Assembly (NCBI GenBank): GCA_965284435.1
Contig: OZ260083.1
Location: forward strand, 1,798,001-1,862,000
Reading direction: 5' to 3'
From: CAIYZT01 sp947461435
GTDB lineage: Bacteria; Pseudomonadota; Alphaproteobacteria; Rhodobacterales; Rhodobacteraceae
DNA: 64,000 bases
The notes beneath the pieces were generated by a model. That model made no database searches and had not been told where the DNA came from. It saw only the letters and a program-made list of their open reading frames with translations. The translations under genes and the position numbers were made by a program. Positions 8,693-17,361 of this stretch are shown in pieces (the first letter of the stretch is position 1; each line of letters begins with the position of its first letter).

Positions 8693-9366
8693 TGTCGGCC
8701 CGCCCGCTGAGGCCGAGTGCCCTGATCACCGGGGGCAATCGCGGGATTGGCCGGGCGATTGCGGTCGGTTTGAAAGACAAGGGCTGCGCCGTGACGATTG
8801 GTGCGCGCAGCGAGGAAGAGGGGCGGCGCGCGGCCTTTGAACTGGGCGTTTCCTTTGTGCGCATTGATCTGACAGAAGCCGACACCTCTTTTGACGCCAT
8901 CACGCAGGCGGGCGGTTTTGACATTTTGGTCAATAATGCCGGGGTGTTGACCGATGTTTCGTTGCTTTCTGCGAAGTCGGATTTCGATCAGGCGATGGAA
9001 GTGATGGTTTCTGCGCCTTTGGATCTGATCCGGATGCACCTGCCGCATTGGCGGCAAACGGGCTGGGGGCGGGTTGTGAACATCTCTTCGGGGTGGGGAT
9101 CGCATGCCGAAGGATTGGGCGGGCCGGGGGCCTATGGCGTGGCCAAAGCCAGCCTGAACGCCCTGACGCGGGCCTTGGTGCGCGATCTTCCCGCCGGGGT
9201 CAAGATCAACGCCTGCGATCCGGGATGGGTGAACACGCGCATGGGTGGGCCTTCGGCACCGCTGAGCCCGGCGCAAGGGGCCGACACGCCGATCTGGCTG
9301 GCGCTATTGCCCGATGACGGGCCCACGGGCGGCTTTTTCCGGGCCCGGCAGCCTGTGGGCTGGTAG
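8692..9366 (+). CDS. Short-chain dehydrogenase/reductase inserted in the dcw cluster
   Basis: 224 residues, a classical SDR. TGGNRGIG (residues 13-20) is the NAD(P)-binding glycine motif, NNAG sits at 81-84, and the catalytic set is Ser132/133, Tyr148 and Lys152 in YGVAK. The substrate is not evident. The start overlaps the mraY stop by one base and a strong terminator follows, so it is the last gene of the first dcw transcript. An SDR between mraY and murD is not part of the usual dcw order; GC and codon use look like its neighbours. Whether it has a role in envelope synthesis is unknown. Confidence 0.88.
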   Translation: MSARPLRPSALITGGNRGIGRAIAVGLKDKGCAVTIGARSEEEGRRAAFELGVSFVRIDLTEADTSFDAITQAGGFDILVNNAGVLTDVSLLSAKSDFDQAMEVMVSAPLDLIRMHLPHWRQTGWGRVVNISSGWGSHAEGLGGPGAYGVAKASLNALTRALVRDLPAGVKINACDPGWVNTRMGGPSAPLSPAQGADTPIWLALLPDDGPTGGFFRARQPVGW

Positions 9367-9392
9367 GGACCTTTCAGGTCTTTCCGGGCGGC

Positions 9393-9430
9393 AGGGCGCG
9401 GGCAAATCACCCGCGCCCTCTTTCACTTTT
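9393..9430 (+). terminator. Rho-independent terminator after the SDR gene
   Basis: A perfect 10-base-pair stem (AGGGCGCGGG at 9393-9402, CCCGCGCCCT at 9410-9419) with a 7-base loop is followed by CTTTCACTTTT. It should end the mraZ-to-SDR transcript and leave murD to its own promoter. Confidence 0.8.
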
Positions 9431-9504
9431 CCCGATTTGCACATAGGTGCTGTGCAACGGCATCTGGCCCGCCCGGGCCGGATCCACAGCGCAGGAGGCC
9501 CCCC

Positions 9505-10905
9505 ATGATTCCGGTTCAAGGTTACGCAGGACAAAAGGTTGCCGTGCTGGGCCTGGGCAGATCTGGCTTGGCCACGGCCCGCGCGCTGGTGGCGGGGCAG
9601 GCAGAGGTTTTGCTGTGGGATGACAGCCCCGAAGCGCGAAGCAAGGCCGAGGCCGAGGGGTTCACCTGCACCGACCTGACGCGGCAGACGGCGCTGGAAG
9701 GGGCGGCGCTGCTGGTGACATCGCCGGGGATTTCGCATTTGTATCCCGCGCCGCACAAGGTGATCGCCCGCGCGATGGAACTGGGCGTGCCGGTGGATAA
9801 TGACATCGGGTTGTTTTTCAGATCTTTTGCGACGCAAGACTGGGACGACTATGAGATCACGCCAAAGGTTGTTTGCGTGACGGGGTCGAACGGCAAATCG
9901 ACGACGACCGCGCTGATTCACCATATCCTTGAGGTGGCTGGCCGCCCGACACAGATGGCCGGCAATATTGGCACGGGGGTCTTGGCGATCGAGCCGGCGC
10001 AAGACGGTGAAGTGGTGGTGCTGGAACTGTCGTCCTATCAAACCGAACTGGCCCGCCATCTGACCCCGGATGTGGCGGTTTTTACCAACCTGTCGCCCGA
10101 TCATCTGGACAGGCACAGCGGCATGGGCGGATATTTCGCGGCCAAACGCCGGTTGTTTGCCGAAGGGGGGCCAGACCGCGCCGTGATTGGCGTTGACGAG
10201 GCAGAGGGCCAGTTTTTGGCCAATCAGCTGGGCGAGAGCCCGATGGACGACCGGGTGATCCGTATTTCTTCGGGGCAAAAGCTGGATCAGTTTGGTTGGT
10301 CGGTCTTTGCCCGCAAGGGGTTTTTGTCGGAATGGCGTAAGGGGCGGCAGATGGCCTCGATTGATCTGAGGGCGATGACGGGGCTGCCGGGGGCCCATAA
10401 CCACCAAAACGCCAGCGCGGCCTATGCGGCTTGCCGGGCGCTGGGTATTGCGCCCAAGATGATCGAAGGGGCGCTGGACAGTTTTGCCGGTTTGCCGCAT
10501 CGCAGCCAACTGGTGGGAGAGCGGCGCGGTGTTCGCTTCGTCAACGACAGCAAGGCCACGAATGTGGATTCGGCGGCCAAAGCCCTGCAGGCCTTTGCCA
10601 AGATACGCTGGATCGCGGGCGGAATGGGCAAGGACGGCGGCATTGCCGCGCTTCAGCCGATGTTGGGATCGGTTGTGAAGGCCTATCTGATCGGCCATTC
10701 CGCGCGGGACTTTGCGCTGCAGATCGGCGACACCCCGCATGAGATTTGCGAGACGATGGCGCAGGCCGTGGCCCGCGCGGCCGAAGAGGCCGTGGCGGGC
10801 GAGGTGGTGTTGCTGGCCCCGGCGGCGGCGAGTTTTGACCAATATCCGAACTTTGAAAAGCGCGGCGAAGATTTCATGGCCCTGGTCAAAGCGCTGATCG
10901 CTTAG
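9505..10905 (+). CDS. murD: UDP-MurNAc-L-Ala:D-Glu ligase MurD
   Basis: 466 residues. VLGLGRSG near the N-terminus is the UDP-binding Rossmann motif of MurD, the P-loop VTGSNGKST covers residues 125-133, and NHQNASAAY and RFVNDSKATN in the C-terminal half are family-specific. Known reaction: ATP-dependent addition of D-glutamate to UDP-MurNAc-L-Ala in the cytoplasm. AGGAGG sits just before the ATG. It lies downstream of a strong terminator, so it probably has its own promoter in 9431-9504. No ftsW, murG or murC follows: the next gene is convergent. Confidence 0.95.
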   Translation: MIPVQGYAGQKVAVLGLGRSGLATARALVAGQAEVLLWDDSPEARSKAEAEGFTCTDLTRQTALEGAALLVTSPGISHLYPAPHKVIARAMELGVPVDNDIGLFFRSFATQDWDDYEITPKVVCVTGSNGKSTTTALIHHILEVAGRPTQMAGNIGTGVLAIEPAQDGEVVVLELSSYQTELARHLTPDVAVFTNLSPDHLDRHSGMGGYFAAKRRLFAEGGPDRAVIGVDEAEGQFLANQLGESPMDDRVIRISSGQKLDQFGWSVFARKGFLSEWRKGRQMASIDLRAMTGLPGAHNHQNASAAYAACRALGIAPKMIEGALDSFAGLPHRSQLVGERRGVRFVNDSKATNVDSAAKALQAFAKIRWIAGGMGKDGGIAALQPMLGSVVKAYLIGHSARDFALQIGDTPHEICETMAQAVARAAEEAVAGEVVLLAPAAASFDQYPNFEKRGEDFMALVKALIA

Positions 10906-10953
10906 GCGGTCTGCGACCCGTACAGGGCCAGATCCTGACCGCAGGTGAACCGG

Positions 10954-11601
10954 TCAGGCCCCGATTTCGGCCAGAAGTCTGGTGCGGAAGGACATCATCC
11001 AATCCGCCCGCTCTTCAGCCATGGCGCGGCCGGTGGCGGTTTGCATGATGTCGGGCAGGCGCAGCAGTTTGGCTTCGAAATGGTCCAAGGCAAAGGCGCG
11101 GTCATCAAGCGGGCGGTTCAGCGCCATGGGATCGGTCTGATCAAACAATGCGCCGCCCAATTGGCCCGTGACGGCAAAGCAGCGCGCGACGCCGATGGCC
11201 CCCAAAGCTTCGAGCCGATCGGCGTCTTGCAGGATCTTCGCCTCTAGCGTGCGGGCCGGAATTTTGGCGGAAAAGCTGTGCGCTTCAATGGCATGGGCGG
11301 CCGCGTCAATCCGGTCTGGTGACCAACCTTCGGCCAAAAGAAGGGGCCGGGCGGCGGCGGCCGACAGCCGAGAGGCATGATCGCGGTTGGGATCGGATTT
11401 TGGCAGGTTGACGTAGTCATGGAAATAGGCGGCGGCCAGAAGGATGGGCAGATCGCCGCCTTCGGTGCGGGCGATGGCGCGCGCATTGGACCACACCCGT
11501 GCCAGATGGCCCAGATCATGGGCCCCATCGGGCGCGCCCTTGGCCCAAGCGGCGGCAACCAGCGCGCTGTAGCGCGCCTGAGCGGCGGCCAGATCTGTCA
11601 C
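10954..11601 (-). CDS. HD-domain phosphohydrolase (YedJ-like)
   Basis: 215 residues. HDLGHLARVW near residue 29, FHDYVN near 61 and the later QDADRLEALGAIG form the metal-binding His/Asp set of HD hydrolases of the YedJ type. Such proteins are predicted cytoplasmic metal-dependent phosphohydrolases; the substrate is not known. Its start codon overlaps the stop of the upstream lipoprotein gene by 4 bases, so the two are cotranslated. Convergent with murD. Confidence 0.85.
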   Translation of the reverse strand: MTDLAAAQARYSALVAAAWAKGAPDGAHDLGHLARVWSNARAIARTEGGDLPILLAAAYFHDYVNLPKSDPNRDHASRLSAAAARPLLLAEGWSPDRIDAAAHAIEAHSFSAKIPARTLEAKILQDADRLEALGAIGVARCFAVTGQLGGALFDQTDPMALNRPLDDRAFALDHFEAKLLRLPDIMQTATGRAMAEERADWMMSFRTRLLAEIGA

Positions 11602-12131
11602 AGGTCTTCCAACGCGGTGCTGATCAGGCCCAATTCCTTGGCGGCCGCCAAAGACAGGATGGGGCTGTCGAGCCCGCGTTCGGCCTGAAACCGGCGCAGT
11701 GCCTGACGTGTCGCGGGATCCATCACGCCGGTCAGGGGCAAAAGGAAATATCCCCGCGCCTTCAAGGCGCGCTGCAAGGTTGTCAGGAACTCGGCGGTTT
11801 GAAGATCTGGGCAGGGTGCGCGAAACCAGATTTCGGTGCGGTCCTGCACCATGTTCTGGCGCGTTGTTGTGCTGTAAGTTGCGGGCGCGATCAGGGTGCC
11901 GGCTGCGTCGCGCAGTTCGGGCGAGACGATCTTTTGTTCGGTGATGGTTTCAATGATCGCCGGAGTGACATCTGACGCCCAGCATTCGCCGGGCTTTGGG
12001 TCTGGTTCTGTGCTGGGGGTCCATTCCACGATTTCCGCGCCCAGATTGGCGCGCTCTGGCGGTTTCGTTCCCACCGGGCCGCAGGCCGCGAGGCCAATCA
12101 CCAGCACGATGGAAAGAAGGGGTCTGATCAT
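11598..12131 (-). CDS. Lipoprotein with peptidoglycan-binding-like domain
   Basis: 177 residues from the ATG at 12131, chosen because it places a lipoprotein signal at the N-terminus (hydrophobic run ending in the lipobox LAAC near residue 16). The C-terminal part, from about residue 110, reads LQRALKARGYFLLPLTGVMD and then RQALRRFQAERGL, the pattern of PG_binding_1 domains. It is therefore probably an envelope lipoprotein touching peptidoglycan. The central region is unrecognised. Overlaps the HD hydrolase gene by 4 bases. Confidence 0.75.
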   Translation of the reverse strand: MIRPLLSIVLVIGLAACGPVGTKPPERANLGAEIVEWTPSTEPDPKPGECWASDVTPAIIETITEQKIVSPELRDAAGTLIAPATYSTTTRQNMVQDRTEIWFRAPCPDLQTAEFLTTLQRALKARGYFLLPLTGVMDPATRQALRRFQAERGLDSPILSLAAAKELGLISTALEDL

Positions 12132-12214
12132 GATATCCTGTCTGCCGCCGGGTCTGTGCCCGATTTGTCCCACCCTAGCCCAATTTGGCGCGGGCCGCAA
12201 AGCACAAGCAAGGC

Positions 12215-13105
12215 TTAGAATGTCATCTCAAAGCTTAAGCCAGTGCCATTTTGGGTGACAAGGGGGGCGGCTGTCAGGGATCGGGCGCGGTAGGCGTCAG
12301 AATTGCGCAAAACGATTTCTCCGATTCCGATGCCCAAGGCGGTGCCGGCCACCATGTCTGACACCCAATGTCGGTGGCCCCGAATGTTGGAGACCGCCAA
12401 AAGGGACGCCGCGCCATAGGGCACCCAACTGTCGCCATAAAGACCGGAATAGACGCGTGCGACGGCAAAGTACTGCGTGAAGTGGTACGAAGGCATTGAC
12501 GTGCCATAAGCATCGGGTGCGACCGTGACGCCGTGAAAGTTGCCAAAATCAAGCGGATCATCGGTAAAGGTACCGTCGGCACAATTGGGCACGTCCAGAT
12601 CCGGGCAGGGGCGTTTGCGTGCAAAGACCGTTTTCAAGACCAGCTGCGAGGTGACAAAGGAATAGGCTAAAGCCTTGGACGACAAGACGGCCGCACGTTT
12701 GGACCGCTCGTCCCCGGTGATCGCCCCATAGGCGTAAGATCCTGCAATGCCGGACAGCATCCAGACATCTTCAGAGGCAAGGCCAAGCTCTGTCAGCTTT
12801 TTCTCCCAAGGCAGATTTGGCAGGGCAAATCCGTCAAACGCCTCTTCGACCGTGTTCTGGTAAACGCGCGTCAGGGGCTTGTCGAGCAGCACCAAAACAC
12901 CGATCCCCGCAAGGGCGGTCGCAGTCTTTCGCGGCGACTTGAACGGCGCGGTGATCAGGGCCTTGGCGTCATCGTCAAGGGTGCTGACGGTTTCGTTCCA
13001 AAGGCTTGTTTTGGCGGTAAAGGGAATGTCGCCGTCGGCCTTGGCAAACGAAGCCATCAGGCACAGCGCCAAAATAAGCGCCTGCGAGATGTGTCGTTTA
13101 AACAT
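12215..13105 (-). CDS. PAP2-family phosphatase, exported
   Basis: 296 residues with an N-terminal signal peptide (about 1-23, ending at AKADG). The acid-phosphatase signature is spread over KTVFARKRPCP (motif 1, KxxxxxxRP), MPSYH (motif 2, normally PSGH) and SNIRGHRHWVSDMVAG (motif 3, with the nucleophilic His). Known family role: dephosphorylation of lipid or sugar phosphates on the periplasmic side of a membrane; the true substrate here is not evident. AGGTGAT lies before the ATG. The Gly-to-Tyr change in motif 2 is unusual. Confidence 0.85.
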   Translation of the reverse strand: MFKRHISQALILALCLMASFAKADGDIPFTAKTSLWNETVSTLDDDAKALITAPFKSPRKTATALAGIGVLVLLDKPLTRVYQNTVEEAFDGFALPNLPWEKKLTELGLASEDVWMLSGIAGSYAYGAITGDERSKRAAVLSSKALAYSFVTSQLVLKTVFARKRPCPDLDVPNCADGTFTDDPLDFGNFHGVTVAPDAYGTSMPSYHFTQYFAVARVYSGLYGDSWVPYGAASLLAVSNIRGHRHWVSDMVAGTALGIGIGEIVLRNSDAYRARSLTAAPLVTQNGTGLSFEMTF

Positions 13106-13136
13106 GGATCACCTATATATATCACTGCGTGCCAGC

Positions 13137-13598
13137 CTAAGGCTGGTCGCCCGCCCGCGCAAGTTCGGTGCGAAAATCGGGCAGCAAAAGCCGATCCAGC
13201 AGCGGCGAGAGATCTTCGATCATCTCGGCCACGACATGGACAACGCCCGATTGGCGCTGCAAACGGCCTGTGACGCGCAACAGCCGCCCCGAAATCACCG
13301 CACGGCGAAAGCGTTCATAGGTCTTGGCCCAGACAACGACATTGGCCACGCCTGTCTCATCCTCCAACGTCACAAAGATGACGCCCTTGGCGGTGCCGGG
13401 GCGCTGGCGGACCAGCACAAGCCCCGCCACACAAACCCGCGCGCCATCCGAAGGTTCGACCAGTCGGGCGGCCGGAAGGGCGGCGGGGGGGCGCGGCCAT
13501 TGTCCGGGGCGCGGGGTGGTGGCCTGCCAGTTGGGGATGAGAGGTATCATGGGAACAAAGATAGAACATTTGTCATCGGACGGCAAGGTTTTGGGCAC
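13137..13598 (-). pseudogene. Orphan C-terminal (OB-fold) fragment of error-prone DNA polymerase DnaE2
   Basis: The protein is 137 residues from the ATG at 13550, or 153 with the longer frame. It matches only the C-terminal end of DnaE2/ImuC: GLVLVRQRPGTAKGVIF, LEDETGVANVVVW, then GRLQRQSGVVHVVAE. Full DnaE2 is over 1000 residues; everything upstream (PHP, polymerase palm, fingers) is absent and the ferredoxin gene begins just beyond. The frame is intact, so it could still produce a small OB-fold protein, but a remnant of a deleted polymerase gene is the simpler reading. No imuA or imuB is nearby. Confidence 0.75.
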
Positions 13599-13659
13599 TG
13601 GAAAAGCCGCCTAAAGTGGCATATGCAGGTCAAAATCGCATCAACATCAAAGGGCGGAC

Positions 13660-13983
13660 ATGGCCAAGATCACTTACGTCGAACATTCGGGCAAAGAGCA
13701 TGTGGTCGAGGTCGCCAATGGCCTGACCGTGATGGAAGGTGCGCGCGACAACGGAATTCCGGGGATCGAGGCGGATTGCGGCGGTGCCTGCGCCTGTTCG
13801 ACCTGCCATGTCTATGTGGATCCAACCTGGGTGGACCGTCTTCCCAAGAAGGAATCGATGGAAGAAGACATGCTGGATTTCGCTTGGAATCCTGATCCGA
13901 AGCGGTCACGTCTGACCTGCCAGATCAAAGTCAGCGCGGCGCTGGATGGCCTGCGGGTGCAGATGCCTGAAAAGCAGATCTGA
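13660..13983 (+). CDS. fdxE: [2Fe-2S] ferredoxin, adrenodoxin / FdVI type
   Basis: 107 residues. The cluster ligands are CGGACACSTC near residues 39-48 plus a later Cys in RLTCQIK (near residue 86). The sequence runs closely along Rhodobacter capsulatus ferredoxin VI (fdxE) throughout, including the LPEKQI-like ending (MPEKQI). Vertebrate-type ferredoxins of this class pass electrons to P450s or serve Fe-S assembly; the partner here is unknown. It is monocistronic, convergent with guaD. Confidence 0.88.
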   Translation: MAKITYVEHSGKEHVVEVANGLTVMEGARDNGIPGIEADCGGACACSTCHVYVDPTWVDRLPKKESMEEDMLDFAWNPDPKRSRLTCQIKVSAALDGLRVQMPEKQI

Positions 13984-14010
13984 CACCAAAGATACAATCG
14001 GCAAAGCGCG

Positions 14011-15294
14011 TTAGAGCACCTGTCTGCCCGCGACCCAGACTGCATGGGTCGCGCGGTCATCGCCCATCATGATCGTGGGAAACAGGGCTTGCCAGATATC
14101 CTCGGCGCGGGCGGCGGCCTGCGCGATGGCGGGGGTTGAGGCAAGATCGATCACCACAAGATCTGCCTCCATTCGTTTGGCGATGTTGCCGATCCTGTCG
14201 CCCGCGTGCAGGCTGTCGGCCGAACCGGCTGTCGCCAGCCACCACAGTTCTGCCGGGTGCAGGGCGCGGCCGCGCAGTTGGCCGATTTCATAGGCGGCGG
14301 CCATGCTGCGCAGCATCGAAAATGAGGACCCGCCCCCTGTGTCGGTGGCCAATCCCACCCGAAAGCCGGCGGATTTCAGACCGTCCATGTCAAACAGTCC
14401 AGAGCCGATAAAGGTGTTCGAGGTGGGGCAGTGGATCAGGCTGGCATCCATTTCGGCCAGTCGGTGTTTTTCGCGGTCTTCCAGCCAAATGGCATGACCG
14501 TAAAGACCGCCGGGCCGAAGCAGACCATGGGATTCGTAGGTATCCAGATAGTCGCGGGCGGTTGGAAACAAGGATTTGACCCAAGCAATTTCATCGGTTT
14601 GTTCGGACAGATGGGTTTGCATCAGACACGACGGGTTTTCCCCCCAAAGCGCGCCCATGGCCGACAGCTGTTCGGGCGTGGAGGTGGGCGAAAAGCGCGG
14701 GGTGATGACATAAGAGGCGCGGCCCGCCCCGTGCCAGGTGGACAAAAGGGCCCGGCTGTCATCATAGGCGGATTGGGCGGTATCGCGCAGCCCCTCGGGC
14801 GCATTTCGGTCCATGCAGGTCTTTCCGGCCCAGACCCGTTGATTGCGCTGTGCGGCGGCGGTGAAAAAAGCGGTCACGCTGGCGGGATGGACGGTGCAAT
14901 AGCTGCACATCGATGTGGTGCCATTGGCCAACGTCAGATCAAGGTAGCGGGCGGCGATCTGGGCCGCATAGGCCGGATCGGCAAAACGCTGTTCTTCAGG
15001 AAAAGTATACTCATTCAACCAGTCGATCAGGCGTTTGCCCCACGAGGCGATGATTGCCGTTTGCGGATAATGGGCATGGGCATCGACAAAGCCTGCTGAA
15101 ATCAGATGCTGACCATAATCGGACACGCGGGCGCCCGGATGATCGCGGCGCAGATCCTGCGCCTCGCCCACGGCAAGAATGCGGCCCTGATCCACCAGAA
15201 CAGCCCCCTGCCTGATGTGCCGTGCGGCGCCGATACCGTGTTCAAACGGATCAGCGTCAAAAGACAGCACTTGGCCTAACAGCATATCCGACAT
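14011..15294 (-). CDS. guaD: Guanine deaminase
   Basis: 427 residues from the ATG at 15294, preferred over an upstream GTG because GAGGAA lies directly before it. Amidohydrolase metal and substrate motifs are in order: DAHAHYPQT, KTCMDRNAP, QTHLSEQTDEI, HAIWL and ATDTGGGSSFSML. Known reaction: hydrolysis of guanine to xanthine and ammonia, with Zn in the active site, as part of purine salvage or use as a nitrogen source. Divergent from mgtE across a 120-base spacer. Confidence 0.92.
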   Translation of the reverse strand: MSDMLLGQVLSFDADPFEHGIGAARHIRQGAVLVDQGRILAVGEAQDLRRDHPGARVSDYGQHLISAGFVDAHAHYPQTAIIASWGKRLIDWLNEYTFPEEQRFADPAYAAQIAARYLDLTLANGTTSMCSYCTVHPASVTAFFTAAAQRNQRVWAGKTCMDRNAPEGLRDTAQSAYDDSRALLSTWHGAGRASYVITPRFSPTSTPEQLSAMGALWGENPSCLMQTHLSEQTDEIAWVKSLFPTARDYLDTYESHGLLRPGGLYGHAIWLEDREKHRLAEMDASLIHCPTSNTFIGSGLFDMDGLKSAGFRVGLATDTGGGSSFSMLRSMAAAYEIGQLRGRALHPAELWWLATAGSADSLHAGDRIGNIAKRMEADLVVIDLASTPAIAQAAARAEDIWQALFPTIMMGDDRATHAVWVAGRQVL

Positions 15295-15331
15295 GGAATT
15301 CCTCACTCACGCGCCTCTATAGACTAAAGAA

Positions 15332-15359
15332 TTCTGACTTTGTGGTAAATTTCTGACTT
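15332..15359. repeat. Direct repeat in the guaD-mgtE divergent promoter region
   Basis: TTCTGACTT occurs at 15332-15340 and again at 15351-15359, 19 bases apart, in the AT-rich spacer between the two divergent genes. It could be a pair of binding half-sites on one face of the helix; no regulator is suggested by the sequence. Confidence 0.35.
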
Positions 15360-15414
15360 GCCTCTGTTTCCTTGAAACAGCTTTCGCTAAGGATGGGGTA
15401 GACGGAGGGGGCAC

Positions 15415-16785
15415 ATGGCAGAAGATCTGGGCCGGATGGACGAAGAAGAGTTGGACGCACCCCGCGTGTCGGCCATCCTTGAGGCTGTTCAGGCGCAGGA
15501 TATTTCCCGGATCACCGCCCTGCTGGACCCGCTGCACGCCGCGGATATTGCCGACCTTCTGGAACAGATCGCCCCCAGCGAACGGGCCACACTTTTGCGT
15601 TTGTGGTCAGGCGAGATTGACGGCGAGATCCTGTCGGAAATCGACGAATCCATCCGCGAAGAAGTGATCGACTCCTTGCCCGACTCTGTCGTGGCCGAGG
15701 CGATGCGCGAACTTGACACCGACGATGTGGTGGACATCCTTGAAGATCTGGACGCCGAGGGTCAGGAAAAGATCCTGGACGCGCTGGAAATGGTCGACCG
15801 GATGGCGGTGGAACAGGCGCTGTCCTATCCCGAAGGGTCGGCCGGGCGTTTGATGCAGCGCGAGGTGGTCATCGCCCCTGAACATTGGACCGTGGGCGAA
15901 GCGATCGATTTTTTGCGCGAGGCGCAAGTTCTGCCCGATCAGTTCTATCACGTCATCCTGACGGATCCGCGCATGAAGCCGACCGGCTATGTCACGCTGG
16001 GCCGGGTGTTGTCGTCGCGGCGCGACGTGCGGTTGCGCGACATCGTCGAAGACAGCTTTCGCACCATCGACGCGGCCGATGCCGAGGGCGATGTGGCCTA
16101 TGTCTTTAATCAATATCACCTGATTTCCTGCCCCGTGGTGGATTCGGATGGGCGTTTGGTGGGGGTCATCACCATTGACGACGCCATGAACGTGCTGGAC
16201 GAAGAGCATGAGGAAGACATGCTGCTGCTGGCCGGCGTGGGCGAGGAAAGCTCTATTTCCGACGGCGCGCTGGAGACCGCCAAGCAGCGCCTTCCCTGGC
16301 TGGTGGTGAACCTGTTCACGGCCAGCCTGTCGGCGCTGGTGATCACGCAGTTTGAAGGCACAATCACCGCCGTTGTGGCGCTCGCCTCGTTGATGCCCAT
16401 CGTCGCCTCTACCGGGGGGATCGCGGGCACGCAATCCTTGACCGTGTCGGTTCGGGCCTTGGCCACGCGGGATTTGACATCGTCCAACGCGCGGCGGGTT
16501 GTGCTGCGCGAACTGGGGGCGGGGGTTCTGAACGGGGTCGGGCTGGCGCTTATTCTGGGCGGTGCGGGTGGGTTGTTGTTCTGGAACATCTGGCTGGGTC
16601 TGGTGCTGGGCATCGCCATGATCGTCAATCAGATCGTGGCGGCCTTGGGCGGGGTTTTGGTGCCGCTGACGCTGGAACGGTTTGGGCTGGACCCGGCACT
16701 TGCCTCGGGAACTTTTGTGACGACGCTGACCGACGTGATGGGATTTTTCGCCTTTCTGGGCCTTGCGACGGTGATGTTGCTATGA
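15415..16785 (+). CDS. mgtE: Magnesium transporter MgtE
   Basis: 456 residues with the standard MgtE layout: an N-terminal helical MgtE_N domain (to about residue 130), two CBS domains (about 135-260, including the VGVITIDDAMNVLDEE block), then five membrane helices with the pore-lining STGGIAGTQSLTV-type region. Known role: Mg2+-gated channel in the inner membrane in which the cytosolic N and CBS domains sense Mg2+. GGAGGGGG precedes the ATG. No Mg-sensing riboswitch is apparent in the short leader. Overlaps the next gene by 4 bases. Confidence 0.93.
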   Translation: MAEDLGRMDEEELDAPRVSAILEAVQAQDISRITALLDPLHAADIADLLEQIAPSERATLLRLWSGEIDGEILSEIDESIREEVIDSLPDSVVAEAMRELDTDDVVDILEDLDAEGQEKILDALEMVDRMAVEQALSYPEGSAGRLMQREVVIAPEHWTVGEAIDFLREAQVLPDQFYHVILTDPRMKPTGYVTLGRVLSSRRDVRLRDIVEDSFRTIDAADAEGDVAYVFNQYHLISCPVVDSDGRLVGVITIDDAMNVLDEEHEEDMLLLAGVGEESSISDGALETAKQRLPWLVVNLFTASLSALVITQFEGTITAVVALASLMPIVASTGGIAGTQSLTVSVRALATRDLTSSNARRVVLRELGAGVLNGVGLALILGGAGGLLFWNIWLGLVLGIAMIVNQIVAALGGVLVPLTLERFGLDPALASGTFVTTLTDVMGFFAFLGLATVMLL

Positions 16786-17339
16786 CCGATCTGGCATCGA
16801 TCAAGGCGCAAGCGCGGCAAGCGGCCTTTGCGCGCCGCAAACAGGCCTTTGCCCAAGGTCAGGGGCAAGCCGCGGAAATATTGGCAGATTATCTGGCGCA
16901 GCATTCAGGAAAGCCCTTGGCCGGCTATATGCCCATGCGTACCGAGATCAGCCCTTTGCCGGCCATGGCCGCGCATCTTGGCCCGGTTGGAGTGCCGGTG
17001 ATCTTGGGGGCGGGTCAAGCCTTGAAGTTTCGCCAGTGGACACCCGAGGCCCAGATGGTACCGGGCGCCTTTGGGGCGCTGATCCCGGCCGACGGCGCTT
17101 GGGTGGCGCCTTTGATCGTGATCGTGCCCTTGCTGGCCTTTGATGGGCGCGGCTTTCGATTGGGCTATGGCGGGGGGTTTTATGACCGCACGCTGGAGGC
17201 GCTGCGCGCCAAGCGCCCGACGCTGGCCGTCGGCTTTGCCTTTGCCGCCCAAGAGGTGGAGGCCGTGCCGATCGAGGCCACCGATCAGCGGTTGGATGTG
17301 CTGATCAGCGAAGACGGGCTGCGCCTGTTCCCCGCCTGA
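16782..17339 (+). CDS. 5-formyltetrahydrofolate cyclo-ligase
   Basis: 185 residues, normal length. The nucleotide/folate motif LGYGGGFYDRTL near residues 125-136 and the YMPMRTEI block near the N-terminus are diagnostic. Known reaction: ATP-dependent conversion of 5-formyl-THF to 5,10-methenyl-THF. It overlaps mgtE by 4 bases (ATGA), so it is coupled to it although there is no clear functional link. Convergent with the tad-locus ATPase. Confidence 0.9.
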   Translation: MTDLASIKAQARQAAFARRKQAFAQGQGQAAEILADYLAQHSGKPLAGYMPMRTEISPLPAMAAHLGPVGVPVILGAGQALKFRQWTPEAQMVPGAFGALIPADGAWVAPLIVIVPLLAFDGRGFRLGYGGGFYDRTLEALRAKRPTLAVGFAFAAQEVEAVPIEATDQRLDVLISEDGLRLFPA

Positions 17340-17361
17340 CGGGGGCGGGACGACGGCGCGC

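Noticed and set aside
9304..10842. Long antisense frame of over 500 codons opposite murD
   Set aside because: It is the mirror of murD in a GC-rich genome; the sequence is rich in Arg, His and Gln with no domain.
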